From assembly GCF_023195535.1 (NCBI RefSeq), contig NZ_JALPNF010000001.1, forward strand, positions 806,001 to 870,000: a stretch of DNA of 64,000 bases, written 5' to 3'. Under the pieces are notes generated by a model, which saw only the letters and a list, made by a program, of their open reading frames with translations, was not told the DNA's origin and did no database searches. Origin of the DNA: Sphingomonas faeni (GTDB lineage: Bacteria > Pseudomonadota > Alphaproteobacteria > Sphingomonadales > Sphingomonadaceae). Made by a program: the position numbers and the translations under genes. Below, in pieces: positions 32,733-42,111 of this stretch (the first letter of the stretch is position 1; the number at the start of each line of letters is the position of its first letter).

Positions 32733-34619
32733 TCAGCCGAACACCCGCTTCATCGAGCGTTCGAGCATCACGAACTGCCACAAGGTCCGGCCGTGCTCGA
32801 CCCGGCCCATGCGGTGTTCGTCGGCGATCCGCGCGATCGTCGCCATGTCGAACCACCCGGTCTCGCCGAGCGTACGCGATTTGGCGAGCGCGATCGCTTC
32901 CCCCGCCAGCGCTTCGCGGAACCACGCGCTGATCGGCGTCACGAAGCCCATCTTCTGGCGATAGAGGATCTCACGCGGCAGATACGGCTCCATCGCCTTC
33001 TTCATCAGCCATTTGCCTTCGCCGTGGCGCAGCCGCATGTTCGCGGGCAGCGTCGCGCAGAACTCGATCAGACGGTGGTCGAGCAGCGGTTCGCGCGCTT
33101 CGAGCCCAACCGCCATGCTGGTGCGATCGACCTTGGTGAGGATGTCGCCGGGCAGCCAATGCTTGATGTCGGCATATTGCGCGCGGTCGATCGCGTCGCG
33201 CGCCGGCGCGTTCGCCATCGTCGCGACATAGCGGTCCTCGGCACGATACCCGCCGAGCGTGGCACGAGCACCGGGGGTGAAGAGGTGCGCGCGCAGCTCG
33301 GGCGTGGTGACGCCGACCGACCGCGCATACGCCTCGCCCCCATCTTGCGCGAGCGCGAGCAGCGTCGATTTCGCGCGCAGCGGCCGCGGCGCCCAATCGG
33401 CCTTGGGATAAAAGCGGCCGAGCGTGCCGAACACGTCCGCGCGCAGATGCGCCGGGAGCAGGCCGCGGACACGCTCCTCGACGGACTGGAACTTGTAGCG
33501 ACGATAGCCGGCGAGCGCCTCGTCCGCACCGTCGCCCGACAGCGCCACGGTGACGCTCTCGCGAGCCAGCGCGCAGACCTGATACGTCGCGAGAGCAGAG
33601 GCGTCGGCGAAAGGTTCGTCGAAGCTCGCGACCAGCGTGTCGATCAGCGAGACGTCGCCCGACTGGACCACGCGCTCGCGGTGATCGGTGGCGAAGCGCC
33701 GCGCGACAATGGTGGCGAAGCTGCGCTCGTCATGCCCCGCCTCATCGAAGCCGATCGTGCAGGTACGCACCGCCTTGGGGCTTGCTTCGGCCATCAGCGC
33801 GACGACCGCCGAGCTGTCGACGCCGCCCGACAGGAACGCCCCGAGCGGCACGTCGGCGACCATTCGCGAGCGCACGCCTGCGCGCATCCGGTCGACCAGT
33901 TCCTCGCCGAGCGCCTTGGCCGACCCGGTCGCGCGACTGGAGAAATCGATGTCCCACCATTTGCGAGGGCTTGGCACCGGGCGCCCCCGCTCGACCAGCA
34001 GGAAATGCCCCGCCGCCAGCTTCTTCACGCCCGCGACGATGCAGCCATCGTCGGGGACATAGCCGAGCGCCAGGTAATCTTCGACGGCGCTGAGATCGGG
34101 CACGCGCCGTAACTGCGGGTGCGCGAGCAGGCCCTTCAGTTCGGAGGCGAAGGCGAGCGAGCCGTCGGCGAGTTCGACGTAGAAAAGCGGCTTCACCCCC
34201 ATCCGGTCGCGCGCGAGGAACAGCGTGTGCGCGGCGGAATCGTGGATCCCGAACGCGAACATGCCGTTCAGCCGGTCGAGCATCGACGGCCCCCAGGCGC
34301 GCCAGGCGTGGAGCAGGACTTCGGTGTCGCCGGCGGTGCGGAAGATCGCACCCTTGGCGATCAGCTCGTCGCGCAGTTCGGCGAAGTTATAGACCTCGCC
34401 ATTATAGGTGATCGTCAGCGAGCCATCGGACATCGGCTGCGGCGAGCCTTCGAGGTCGATGATCGACAGCCGACGATGGCCGAGCCCCACGCCCGGCGCG
34501 GTCCAGATGCCGTCGCCATCGGGCCCGCGATGCGCCAGCGCGGCGATCATCGCATGGACGCGGTTGGGATCGACCGGCTTGGGCGTACCCGGGTGAAAGA
34601 TCCCGGCGATGCCGCACAT
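32733..34619 (-). CDS. XrtA-locus asparagine-synthase-type amidotransferase
   Basis: A 628-residue glutamine-dependent asparagine-synthase family enzyme of the kind found in exosortase A loci. The N-terminal Ntn glutaminase has the catalytic Cys directly after Met (MCGIAGIF) and AHRGPDGDGIW; the synthase domain has the ATP PP-loop FLSGGVDSSAVVAL and the LSGDGADEALAGY motif. In these loci it is thought to amidate a sugar or related acid in exopolysaccharide synthesis rather than make asparagine. Last gene of the leftward XrtA operon; its ATG directly follows the exosortase stop. Confidence 0.92.
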   Translation of the reverse strand: MCGIAGIFHPGTPKPVDPNRVHAMIAALAHRGPDGDGIWTAPGVGLGHRRLSIIDLEGSPQPMSDGSLTITYNGEVYNFAELRDELIAKGAIFRTAGDTEVLLHAWRAWGPSMLDRLNGMFAFGIHDSAAHTLFLARDRMGVKPLFYVELADGSLAFASELKGLLAHPQLRRVPDLSAVEDYLALGYVPDDGCIVAGVKKLAAGHFLLVERGRPVPSPRKWWDIDFSSRATGSAKALGEELVDRMRAGVRSRMVADVPLGAFLSGGVDSSAVVALMAEASPKAVRTCTIGFDEAGHDERSFATIVARRFATDHRERVVQSGDVSLIDTLVASFDEPFADASALATYQVCALARESVTVALSGDGADEALAGYRRYKFQSVEERVRGLLPAHLRADVFGTLGRFYPKADWAPRPLRAKSTLLALAQDGGEAYARSVGVTTPELRAHLFTPGARATLGGYRAEDRYVATMANAPARDAIDRAQYADIKHWLPGDILTKVDRTSMAVGLEAREPLLDHRLIEFCATLPANMRLRHGEGKWLMKKAMEPYLPREILYRQKMGFVTPISAWFREALAGEAIALAKSRTLGETGWFDMATIARIADEHRMGRVEHGRTLWQFVMLERSMKRVFG

Positions 34620-36110
34620 CTAGCGCATCCCCGCGGCGCGATCGGCAACCGTAGCGATCGGCCCCAATGCGGCGAGGAAGCGCGCGATCGGACGCGGATC
34701 GGCGCCCTCGACCGAAAGGTGGATCGCCACCGCGCGTTGCGGACCGCCGAGCAGCCGCGCCTTCATCGTCTCGATCTTCACCAGCGTCTCGTCCTGCGTG
34801 GTCGTGTCGCCGGCCCGGTACCACGTCGCGACGATCCGCTCTACGGGCCCCGGCGCGGTGATCCGCATCGCCGAACCACCTGCCCCCGCGCCGTCCACGA
34901 TATCGGGCAGATCGGCGACCCGGACCCAGCGATCCTCTTGCCGCAGGACGCCGGTGCCGAACGCGATCAGCTCCTTGCCCTCATGCTGGTTGCCGAACAC
35001 CGCGATGCTCATGTCGACGGTCGCGCCCGAGGCGTCGGCATAGCGGCCGAACAGGTAATGGTCCGCGCCGGGATGATAGGGCGTCCAGGGCGCGCGCGTG
35101 CTGACCGGAACGCGGTGCCAGCCGGGGATGTCGGGCAGGTCGATATGCGCGGGCAGCGGCTGCGCGCGACCGGCGATGGCGGCGCTCCAGCTCGGGAAGA
35201 CCGCGACCGTCGCGAGGACGAGCGCGGTGGCGATCAGCAGATCGGTGCGGTTGCGGGGTATAGCCTGTAGCCTCGCCGGATCGAACGCAGGATCGTCGGG
35301 GGCCCGGTCGAACCAGCGCCAGCCGATCGCCAGCACCGCGGCCATGACGAGCGCAAAGAATACCCAGCCATAGACGATATGGTCGAACCCGGTGGCCGCC
35401 TCGATCGAGGTCAGGTCCGCCGCCCAGATCGTCCCGAACGCACGGAACCCGTTGGCGATGACCGGCACGACCACCGAGATGACGAGGAAGATCGCGCGGC
35501 GCCTCCACGACAGGAAGCAGAGATTGGCGACCAGCACCCCGAAGGCGACCATCGCGATGACGAATTTGGCGCCCGAACACGCTTCCGCGACCTCGAAATA
35601 ATAGCGGCCGGCGTGGATCAGCACGCCGTCGACGACCGCGGGTACGCCGACCAGGTGGAGCAGCGGCATGACGATCGCGACCGTGATGGTCTGCAAGGGT
35701 GGTTCGAGGCCCTCGCCGAACGGCACGAGGAAGAACGCGTAGGCGAGCGGGAATAGCAGCCCGCGCGCGACATTGGGGCCGAGGATCGTGACAACCGCGC
35801 CCTGCAGCATCATGACCAGCCCAAGCTGGCGCGCGAAACCGACCGAGCCGGCGTCGCCCAACAGCCAGCCGAACCCACCGATCGCCACGAGGGCGAGGCC
35901 CGGCCACCAGCCGGTCGGGGTGAGTTGGGCGAGGTCCGCACGGCGCTGCCAGATCAGCCACGCGACGACCGGACCGATGAACAGGCAATGCCCGAAGGTC
36001 GTGCTGTTCCACCAGATCTGCACGAGATCACGGACGTCGCTGCGGAACACCAGCAGGATCAGGACGAACGCGACCGCCAGCGCGATGCCGTGTCGGCGCC
36101 ACGCGGTCAT
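34620..36110 (-). CDS. xrtA: Exosortase A fused to an EpsI domain
   Basis: A 496-residue membrane transpeptidase-like enzyme. The N-terminal ~280 residues have about eight membrane helices with the exosortase catalytic set: Cys C178 in AEACSGAKFVIAM, Arg R223 in NGFRAFGTIWA, and His H244 in GFDHIVYGWVFF. Residues about 300-496 form an EpsI domain (PDIPGWHRV, HYLFGRYADASG, VERIVATWY), here fused to the exosortase. Exosortases cut PEP-CTERM tails. The start overlaps the glycosyltransferase stop (ATGA). No PEP-CTERM substrate lies in this window. Confidence 0.93.
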   Translation of the reverse strand: MTAWRRHGIALAVAFVLILLVFRSDVRDLVQIWWNSTTFGHCLFIGPVVAWLIWQRRADLAQLTPTGWWPGLALVAIGGFGWLLGDAGSVGFARQLGLVMMLQGAVVTILGPNVARGLLFPLAYAFFLVPFGEGLEPPLQTITVAIVMPLLHLVGVPAVVDGVLIHAGRYYFEVAEACSGAKFVIAMVAFGVLVANLCFLSWRRRAIFLVISVVVPVIANGFRAFGTIWAADLTSIEAATGFDHIVYGWVFFALVMAAVLAIGWRWFDRAPDDPAFDPARLQAIPRNRTDLLIATALVLATVAVFPSWSAAIAGRAQPLPAHIDLPDIPGWHRVPVSTRAPWTPYHPGADHYLFGRYADASGATVDMSIAVFGNQHEGKELIAFGTGVLRQEDRWVRVADLPDIVDGAGAGGSAMRITAPGPVERIVATWYRAGDTTTQDETLVKIETMKARLLGGPQRAVAIHLSVEGADPRPIARFLAALGPIATVADRAAGMR

Positions 36111-37381
36111 GCGGTCAGGCCGAGCAGCGCGTCGAGCGAGGCGAGGCGCGCGTCCCAGCCGTAGCGGCGGATGACCTGCGCCCGGGCCGCGACGCCGAGC
36201 GTGGCCGCGGTGTCCGGCGCGTCGAGCAGCGCGATCACCTGATCGGCGAAGTCCTGCGCGGTCTCTGCGACGCGTACGGTGTCGGCGTGGTCGATCCCTT
36301 CGGCGGCGGCGGCGGAGGCGACGACGGGACGCGCCATCGCCATCGCCTCGAGCACCTTGTTCTGGATCCCGCGCGCGAGTTTCAGCGGCGCGACGCACAC
36401 GTCCGCGGCGGCGAGCCAGCCACGGACGTCGTCGACCGCGCCGGTGACGGTGACATGGTCGCCGGCGAGGGCCTGCACCGCGGGCGTCGGTGCACGGCCG
36501 ACGATCGCGAAGCGCGCGGGGTGGCGTTGGCGGACCAGCGGGAGGATATCGCGCGCGAACCAGGTTACCGCGTCGATGTTGGGCCGATAGTCCATCTGGC
36601 CGGTGAAGACGATGAGCGCTCCTTCGCCCTTCCCTGGAAGGGAGGGGTTGGGGGTGGGTCGGCCGGCTTGGGTCACAACCGCTTGCGCCTGCGGAAACCG
36701 ACCCACCCCCGGCCCCTCCCTTTCAGGGAGGGGGGAAGATAAGGGCCTAGTGGCAGCCGCAGGGTCGAACTTCGCGGAGTCTATCCCGTTCTCGACAGCC
36801 ATCACGCGGCCGCGCGCGCCACCTTCCCGAAAAAGCGCAGCCTCGGCCTCGCTGACGAACAGGCTCGCCGAGACCCGCGCCGCGATCGCTCGCTCGAAAG
36901 CTCCCAGCAACCGCGCTTCGCGGCGCATCATCCAGCGCATCGGACCGCGGGCGTCTTCCGCAAACCCCGCGAACTTGGCGGAATCGACATCGACGAAATC
37001 CATCACGACCGGCGGCGCGTCGCCCGGCAGATACTGCGCCATCTGCCCCGAGAAACAGTAGATACCGCCGACCTGCGGCAGGATACGATCGACCGCGGCC
37101 TGCATCGCCGGGCTGGCGAATGCGGTCAGCGAAACCGGCTTGCCGACAGCCAGCGCTTCGATCGCAGCGCGCTTCTGCGACTTGCGACGCGACAGGATCG
37201 TGCAGCTCGCCAGCATCTCCGTGAACACCGCGGGCGGATCGAAGTCCGCCGCGTCATCGGCAAACGCAACCAGATGGACCGGCGTACGCTTCGCCAGATA
37301 CTGGAGGATATGAAAGCTGCGGATCTTGTCGCCGCGGTCGGGCGGAAAGGGCACGCGGTGCGCCAGGAAGAGCAGGCTCAC
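36107..37381 (-). CDS. XrtA-locus glycosyltransferase family 4 with in-frame palindromic insert
   Basis: A 424-residue GT4 of the TIGR-defined exosortase-associated sugar transferase type. The N-terminal domain opens LLFLAHRVPFPPDRGDKIRS, the family signature; the C-terminal UDP/GDP-sugar domain has VFTGQMDYRPN, FAIVGRAPT and the GIQNKVLEAMAMARPVVAS motif. About residues 216-252 (SPLPEREGPGVGRFPQ...PSLPGKGEGA) are encoded by a palindromic repeat inserted in the interdomain linker; the frame is intact. GTG start overlaps the FemAB stop (GTGA) and the stop overlaps xrtA. Probably a polysaccharide-building enzyme. Confidence 0.9.
   Translation of the reverse strand: MSLLFLAHRVPFPPDRGDKIRSFHILQYLAKRTPVHLVAFADDAADFDPPAVFTEMLASCTILSRRKSQKRAAIEALAVGKPVSLTAFASPAMQAAVDRILPQVGGIYCFSGQMAQYLPGDAPPVVMDFVDVDSAKFAGFAEDARGPMRWMMRREARLLGAFERAIAARVSASLFVSEAEAALFREGGARGRVMAVENGIDSAKFDPAAATRPLSSPLPEREGPGVGRFPQAQAVVTQAGRPTPNPSLPGKGEGALIVFTGQMDYRPNIDAVTWFARDILPLVRQRHPARFAIVGRAPTPAVQALAGDHVTVTGAVDDVRGWLAAADVCVAPLKLARGIQNKVLEAMAMARPVVASAAAAEGIDHADTVRVAETAQDFADQVIALLDAPDTAATLGVAARAQVIRRYGWDARLASLDALLGLTA
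36625..36736. repeat. 112-bp palindromic element inside a glycosyltransferase gene
   Basis: Left arm CGCCCTTCCCTGGAAGGGAG with GGGGTTGGGGGTGGGTCGG, right arm CCGACCCACCCCCGGCCCC with TCCCTTTCAGGGAGGGGGG. The outer and inner arms each complement. It is translated as part of the gene without breaking the frame. Confidence 0.9.
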
Positions 37382-38418
37382 CCCAGCCCTCGGGAAATCC
37401 ACGGTCCGGCGGCGGTCGCGGCCCATAGCGGGAGGCGCTTCCACGTCTTCACCATCAGCGCGTATTTGCGGTTCAGCGGGTTGACCTCGCGCGCCGGCCC
37501 GTCGCTGCGCTTGGCATACAAACGCGGTTCGGGCGTGAACCCCCAATTCTTCTTGAACGCCGCCGCGCCAGTGCCGGTCTTCGAGCGCCCGAAATCGAAC
37601 CGCGTGCACCCCCTCGCCCGCGCATGCGCCATCAGCGCGAAATACATCCGGTCGTTGGCGCGAAGCCCGCGCGCCGCGTCGGTGCCTCCTCCCCAATAGG
37701 GGTAGACGGTGCCGTCGAAGTACAGGCTCAGCACGCTGGCGATCGCCCTGCCCTGATGCCGCACGGTGAGAACATCCGCGTCCATCACGCTAACAACGCT
37801 CCGGAAAAGCTTGGCCGGAAACACCGGCGTGCCGAGGTTGCGGACCGACTCTGCATAGACCCGGTAATGCTCGGCGAGCAGCGTCCGGTCGTTACCGGTA
37901 ACGATCTCGAGATCGAAACCGAGCGAACGGCGGACCTCGGCGCGCTGCTTGCGCGGGATCGCGAGTAGTTCGGCTTCGTCGTCCACCGCCAGATCGCGCG
38001 CGAAGCCGAGATAGCTGGTATCGTCGCTCGCCCAACCCTTCGGTGCGGGGCCGCCGCGCAGTTCGACCGACGGGCAGCCGGTCCGCAGCGCAAGGTTCCA
38101 GGCCCCCGCCGCCAGTGGCTCGATCGACGCCCCTAGAATCCCGCCATCGACGCCGAACCCGGTCGACACCAGCGCGCGCCCGAACAGCGGCGAGCGCATC
38201 TCGGTCAGCGGCAGCCCGCCGATGATCGCCCCGCCGGCGTCTTCGGAAACCAGATAGCGCGCGCGCTGGCCGCAGCCGTCCTGCACGGCACGGCTCCATT
38301 CGGGCAAGTGAAAGGGTGTGGCGCCTTCGGTCGTCGCGACGAACGCCGCGATCCGCGCGCACTCGGCCGGATCGCGAAGGTCCGCTTCGCGCACGCCGAC
38401 GGGCATCGGCGCGGTCAC
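37378..38418 (-). CDS. FemAB-like XrtA-locus protein
   Basis: A 346-residue GNAT-fold FemAB family protein of the exosortase-associated type. FemAB enzymes transfer aminoacyl groups to cell-wall peptides; XrtA versions probably modify a polysaccharide or lipid-linked precursor. Visible family segments include TPFHLPEWSRAVQDGCG, VSTGFGVDGG, YPYWGGGTDAARGLRANDRMYF and RFDFGRSKTGTGAAAFKKNWGF. GTG start overlaps the deacetylase stop as GTGA; stop overlaps the glycosyltransferase start. Confidence 0.9.
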   Translation of the reverse strand: MTAPMPVGVREADLRDPAECARIAAFVATTEGATPFHLPEWSRAVQDGCGQRARYLVSEDAGGAIIGGLPLTEMRSPLFGRALVSTGFGVDGGILGASIEPLAAGAWNLALRTGCPSVELRGGPAPKGWASDDTSYLGFARDLAVDDEAELLAIPRKQRAEVRRSLGFDLEIVTGNDRTLLAEHYRVYAESVRNLGTPVFPAKLFRSVVSVMDADVLTVRHQGRAIASVLSLYFDGTVYPYWGGGTDAARGLRANDRMYFALMAHARARGCTRFDFGRSKTGTGAAAFKKNWGFTPEPRLYAKRSDGPAREVNPLNRKYALMVKTWKRLPLWAATAAGPWISRGLG

Positions 38419-39305
38419 GCCAGCCGTGCCGCTTCGCGCGCGACGACCGCATCGACGCGGCCCCATTCGTGACGGGCGAGCAACCCGCGCAACTTGCCCG
38501 CCATCGCGCCGAGCCGCGAGTAATGACGGATCTTCGATCGCACCGGCGCCGCGTCGACCCGTGGCTGCGCCGGATCGATCTCCCACGGGTGGAAATAGAA
38601 CATCGCCGGGCGATCCTCACGATTGACCTGAAGCACCGCGAAATCGGTGATCGCCGCGGGCAGCAGGCGGAAGAACCCGCCGCCGGTGGCGAGCTTGCGC
38701 TCTCCGAACTTGGCGACCGTCACCGGCACCTCGATCAGCGCGCTGTCGGCGAGCGGCTTGAACCCGTAGCGCGGCGCGTCGAGCCAGCCGTAATGATCGT
38801 GCTTCACCGGCGCGACGCTGGAGGAATAGGTGTAGCCAGCCTCGGCCAGTTCGACGTGCGCCCAGGGAGTCCGCTGGTCGATCGAGAAGCTCGGCGCACG
38901 GTAGCCCGTGACCTTGGTCCCCGCCGCTCCCTCGATCGCGGTTCGCGCACGGACGAGGTCGGCGCGGAAAACTTCCGGCGTCATCGTGAAGACGCGCTGG
39001 TGGTCCCAGCCATGGCTCGCGATCTCGTGACCGGCCTCGACGATCCGCCGGATCAGCGCGGGATAGCGATGCGCGACCCAGCCGAGCGTGAAGAACGTCG
39101 CCTTCGTCTCGCGCTCGGCGAACAGCGCGAGGACCGCATCGGTATTCGCCTCGACGCGCGGCTGAAGCGAGTCCCAGTCGGCCTTGTCGATGACCTTCTC
39201 GAACGCGCCGACCTGGAACCAGTCCTCAACATCGACCGACATGCCATTGAGAACAGGGCCATTGAGAACGGGGCCATTGAGAACGGGGCCATTGAGAACA
39301 GCCAT
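38415..39305 (-). CDS. XrtA-locus polysaccharide deacetylase with tandem-repeat N-terminus
   Basis: A 296-residue NodB/CE4 deacetylase of the exosortase locus type. The family starts MSVDVEDWFQ, with the catalytic Asp, and has the zinc His pair in ASHGWDHQRVF, RAPSFSID, and FYFHPWEID. Ahead of it lie 21 extra residues, M-A-V-L-N-G-P repeated as four VLNGP units, encoded by a 15-bp tandem repeat. Translation from the first ATG gives the repeat-bearing protein; the second ATG (39242) would give the normal family start. No clear Shine-Dalgarno precedes either. Overlaps FemAB. Confidence 0.9.
   Translation of the reverse strand: MAVLNGPVLNGPVLNGPVLNGMSVDVEDWFQVGAFEKVIDKADWDSLQPRVEANTDAVLALFAERETKATFFTLGWVAHRYPALIRRIVEAGHEIASHGWDHQRVFTMTPEVFRADLVRARTAIEGAAGTKVTGYRAPSFSIDQRTPWAHVELAEAGYTYSSSVAPVKHDHYGWLDAPRYGFKPLADSALIEVPVTVAKFGERKLATGGGFFRLLPAAITDFAVLQVNREDRPAMFYFHPWEIDPAQPRVDAAPVRSKIRHYSRLGAMAGKLRGLLARHEWGRVDAVVAREAARLA
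39244..39302. repeat. 15-bp tandem repeat, about four copies
   Basis: Units of CCATTGAGAACRGGG on the + strand, read as VLNGP in the deacetylase frame. Unit length is a multiple of three, so copy-number changes keep the frame. Confidence 0.95.
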
Positions 39306-39306
39306 T

Positions 39307-40377
39307 TCAGGCGGCGTCGTGCCAGGCGGAGACGCCGCGGATCGGGGCGTATTCGGGTTTGGCGTCCTCGCTCTCGACCCAGTCGACCAGCAGCGTCAGC
39401 ACCCGGCGCAACGCCTCGTCCTGCAACTCCACGCGTGCCTCCAGCGCGGCAATGCGCGCTTCGGTCGCCGGATCGGTACGCGGCGTATCGGCGACCGGTA
39501 CAGGCTGGGCGAGTGTCTCGACCGAGGCAGCGGCACCCTTCCCCGTATCCGTGGCAAGCGTCGGCAGGTCGCCCTCCAGGTCGCGTTGCACCGACCGCAC
39601 GACGGCGGCGTCGATCACCCGCAGATCCTCGATGGCGGCGTGGAGCATCACGCGCCCGGCGAGAAGGTTCAGACGGCGCGGCACGCCCGCCGAGGCGGCG
39701 AAGAAGGCCGCGAACGCATCGTCCGCGAAATCCGGGTTGCCGGTCCACCCGACCACGGTCAGGCGGTGGGCGAGATAGTCGGAGACCTCATGCTCCTCCA
39801 TCGGATCGAGATGGTGGATCGCGATCACGCGCTGGCGAAGCTGTTCGAGCCGATCCAGGCCGTGCAGGCGATCGCGGAATTCGGGCTGGCCGAGCAGGAC
39901 GATCTGCAACAGCGCATGGCCACCTGCCTGGAAGTTCGACAGCATCCGCAGTTCTTCGAGCGCGGACACCGGCAGCGCCTGCGCCTCGTCGACGATCAGC
40001 AGCGTGCGCTTGCCGGTCCGCGCCACCGCGTGGAGCCCGCGCTCGATCGCGGTCAGCAGTTCGGCCTTGGTCAGCCCCGCCGGATCGACGTGCAATTCGG
40101 TCGCGACGATCCGCAACAGGTCGTCCGCCTCGATCGCGGTCGAGACGAGCTTGATGGCGTTCAGACGCTGGTGATCGATCGTGTCCATCAGGTGACCGAC
40201 GAGCGTCGTCTTGCCCGCGCCGATATCGCCGGTGATGACGATGAAGCCCTCACCCTGCGCCAGGCCATAGCCGAGATACGCCATCGCCTTGCGGTGCGTG
40301 GCGGTCTCGAACCAGAATTTGGGATCCGGGGTGAGCTGGAAAGGCCGACCCGTCAGTCCGTAATGTTCGTCGTACAT
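39307..40377 (-). CDS. XrtA-locus AAA ATPase (ExeA/GspA type)
   Basis: A 356-residue ATPase of the exosortase locus type, related to ExeA/GspA. Starts MYDEHYGLTGRPFQLTPDPKF, the family opening; Walker A is ITGDIGAGKTTLVGHL (about 48-62), Walker B LLIVDEAQALP, then RMLSNFQAGG and LGQPEFRDRL sensors. A helical tail follows (EARIAALEARVELQDEALRR). May organise a secretion or polysaccharide machine. Follows the outer-membrane gene by 12 bases; a single base separates its stop from the deacetylase ATG. Confidence 0.92.
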   Translation of the reverse strand: MYDEHYGLTGRPFQLTPDPKFWFETATHRKAMAYLGYGLAQGEGFIVITGDIGAGKTTLVGHLMDTIDHQRLNAIKLVSTAIEADDLLRIVATELHVDPAGLTKAELLTAIERGLHAVARTGKRTLLIVDEAQALPVSALEELRMLSNFQAGGHALLQIVLLGQPEFRDRLHGLDRLEQLRQRVIAIHHLDPMEEHEVSDYLAHRLTVVGWTGNPDFADDAFAAFFAASAGVPRRLNLLAGRVMLHAAIEDLRVIDAAVVRSVQRDLEGDLPTLATDTGKGAAASVETLAQPVPVADTPRTDPATEARIAALEARVELQDEALRRVLTLLVDWVESEDAKPEYAPIRGVSAWHDAA

Positions 40378-40389
40378 CTGCTCTCGCCT

Positions 40390-42111
40390 TCAGAACTGAT
40401 ATCGCGCACCGACCAGCGCCTGCGCCGACCAGTCGCTGTCGAGGTCACCGACCTTGAAGCTGTAAAGCCCGAGCGACGCGGTGGTGCCGAGCCGTCCGAA
40501 ATTGCGGTAATAGTTTCCGGTCGCGCCATACGACCAGACACCGTCGTCGCCCGATACGTCCGCCGCCGCGATATTGGCCACGCCGGGATCGTAATAGTTG
40601 ACGAACAGGTCCGCGTTAACGCCGGAGACCTGGGTCAGGGTCCGCGCATAGAATAGCTGGCCATAATAGCTCTGATCCTCGAGGCCGGTGACGACCAGCC
40701 CCGGCGCGACGTTCGGCGAATACAGCTTGCGGTTGGCATAGCCCGCGCCTGCTCCCCAGCGTGATCGACCGCGGGTGGCGACGATCACGCCGTCGATCCC
40801 GCGCGCGCGGTAGCTGGCGGTCGAGATCGACTGGAACACGTCGGTGAGGCAGGCGCCGGGTTGCGCGCCGCTGGAGCCGAACACGCAGCCGTTGAACTGC
40901 TGGCCGAAACCTTGCTGGTTGCCGGTCAGGAAGCTGGTCGGCAGATTGCCGATACCGGTGCGGAGCTGACGGCCGAAGGTCTGGACGCCGTCATACACGT
41001 TGACCGCGAGGCCGACCGACCGGGAGGCCTGATAGGTCGCCGTACCCGTGTAGCTGAGCGAGCCATAGCGCTTGCCGACATGGGCTTCGACCGAAGTGCG
41101 GCGATTGGGCCGCCAGATCACGCCGGCATCGTAGTAGAGGCCGTCGGTCCGGTAGGCGACGCGCCGCGGCGAAGCCTCGTTGGTGACGAACCGCCCATCG
41201 CGGTCGAGCACCGGCGTCCCCGCGGCATCGACGAGCGCGTCCTTCTGGCTCGTCTCGATCTTTTCGTACCCGACGCCCGCGGTCAGCGCGACATAGGGCG
41301 AAACCGGCTGGAGTATGTCGCCGCGGCCGTAATAGCCCTCGTAGCGCTGCTTGAGCTGGCTGGCGGTCTCGCGGTCATAGGCGCCGCTCAGCGTGACGCC
41401 GAACGGCGCGACCAGACCAGGCGCGACGGACGCGCGAGCGGTGGCGGTATTGCCGATCGAATCGTCGTAATAATCCAGCCGCCGCCCGCCGATGCTGGTG
41501 TCGCCGAAAGTAGGCGTCTCGACCTTGGTATAGCCCAGGCGGTAATTCGCGTCGAAGACGACCGGGCCGGCGGTGGTGGTAAAGCTGGGCCCGGCGTAGA
41601 CCGCATAGACCTGGCTGACGTTGTTCACGTTGCCGACCAGCAGGCCGGGCGCGGCACCACGGATGTCCGAGCGTGCGCGCGTCGCGATGCCGGCGGCTTC
41701 GAGCGTCAGGTTGCGCGTCACGCGGGCATCGACCCGGGCAAGTCCGGAATGCACGTCGTCGTCGCCCAGCCGGTCGCCCCAGCCGAACCGGCGTTCATAC
41801 CGATAGCTGAGCTGACCCGTGACGCGCTGCGTCTGGATCGCCCCATCCACGCCCGCGGCGAGGCTGGTATAGGTCAGCACGTCGCCGCCGTTGAGGTCGG
41901 CGGCGAGCGTCTGGCTGGCCTCGACATACGGGTTGATGGTGACGCGACGTGCCGTCTCCGGTCCCGACGATGGCAGCGTGGCCGGCGGCGGCGCGTCGGT
42001 CTGCGCGATCGCCGGCGTCGCGCCGGACAAGGTGCCCGCCACGACGACCGTGGCCGCGACGCCGGCCAGTACGCGTGCGCGCACCGTCGGTCTGATCATC
42101 GGCCCGGTCAT
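40390..42111 (-). CDS. XrtA-locus outer membrane beta-barrel protein (PEP-CTERM associated)
   Basis: A 573-residue exported protein of the TIGR03016-like PEP-CTERM-associated group. Signal peptide at 1-37 (RVLAGVAATVVVAGTLSGATPAIAQ), then alternating amphipathic strands characteristic of an outer-membrane barrel (QLSYRYERRFGWGD, VVFDANYRLGYTKVE, GAGYANRKLYS) ending in SAQALVGARYQF with the terminal Phe of barrel proteins. Likely the outer-membrane exopolysaccharide channel or anchor. ATG overlaps the kinase stop (TGATG). Good confidence in the class, function inferred. Confidence 0.88.
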   Translation of the reverse strand: MTGPMIRPTVRARVLAGVAATVVVAGTLSGATPAIAQTDAPPPATLPSSGPETARRVTINPYVEASQTLAADLNGGDVLTYTSLAAGVDGAIQTQRVTGQLSYRYERRFGWGDRLGDDDVHSGLARVDARVTRNLTLEAAGIATRARSDIRGAAPGLLVGNVNNVSQVYAVYAGPSFTTTAGPVVFDANYRLGYTKVETPTFGDTSIGGRRLDYYDDSIGNTATARASVAPGLVAPFGVTLSGAYDRETASQLKQRYEGYYGRGDILQPVSPYVALTAGVGYEKIETSQKDALVDAAGTPVLDRDGRFVTNEASPRRVAYRTDGLYYDAGVIWRPNRRTSVEAHVGKRYGSLSYTGTATYQASRSVGLAVNVYDGVQTFGRQLRTGIGNLPTSFLTGNQQGFGQQFNGCVFGSSGAQPGACLTDVFQSISTASYRARGIDGVIVATRGRSRWGAGAGYANRKLYSPNVAPGLVVTGLEDQSYYGQLFYARTLTQVSGVNADLFVNYYDPGVANIAAADVSGDDGVWSYGATGNYYRNFGRLGTTASLGLYSFKVGDLDSDWSAQALVGARYQF

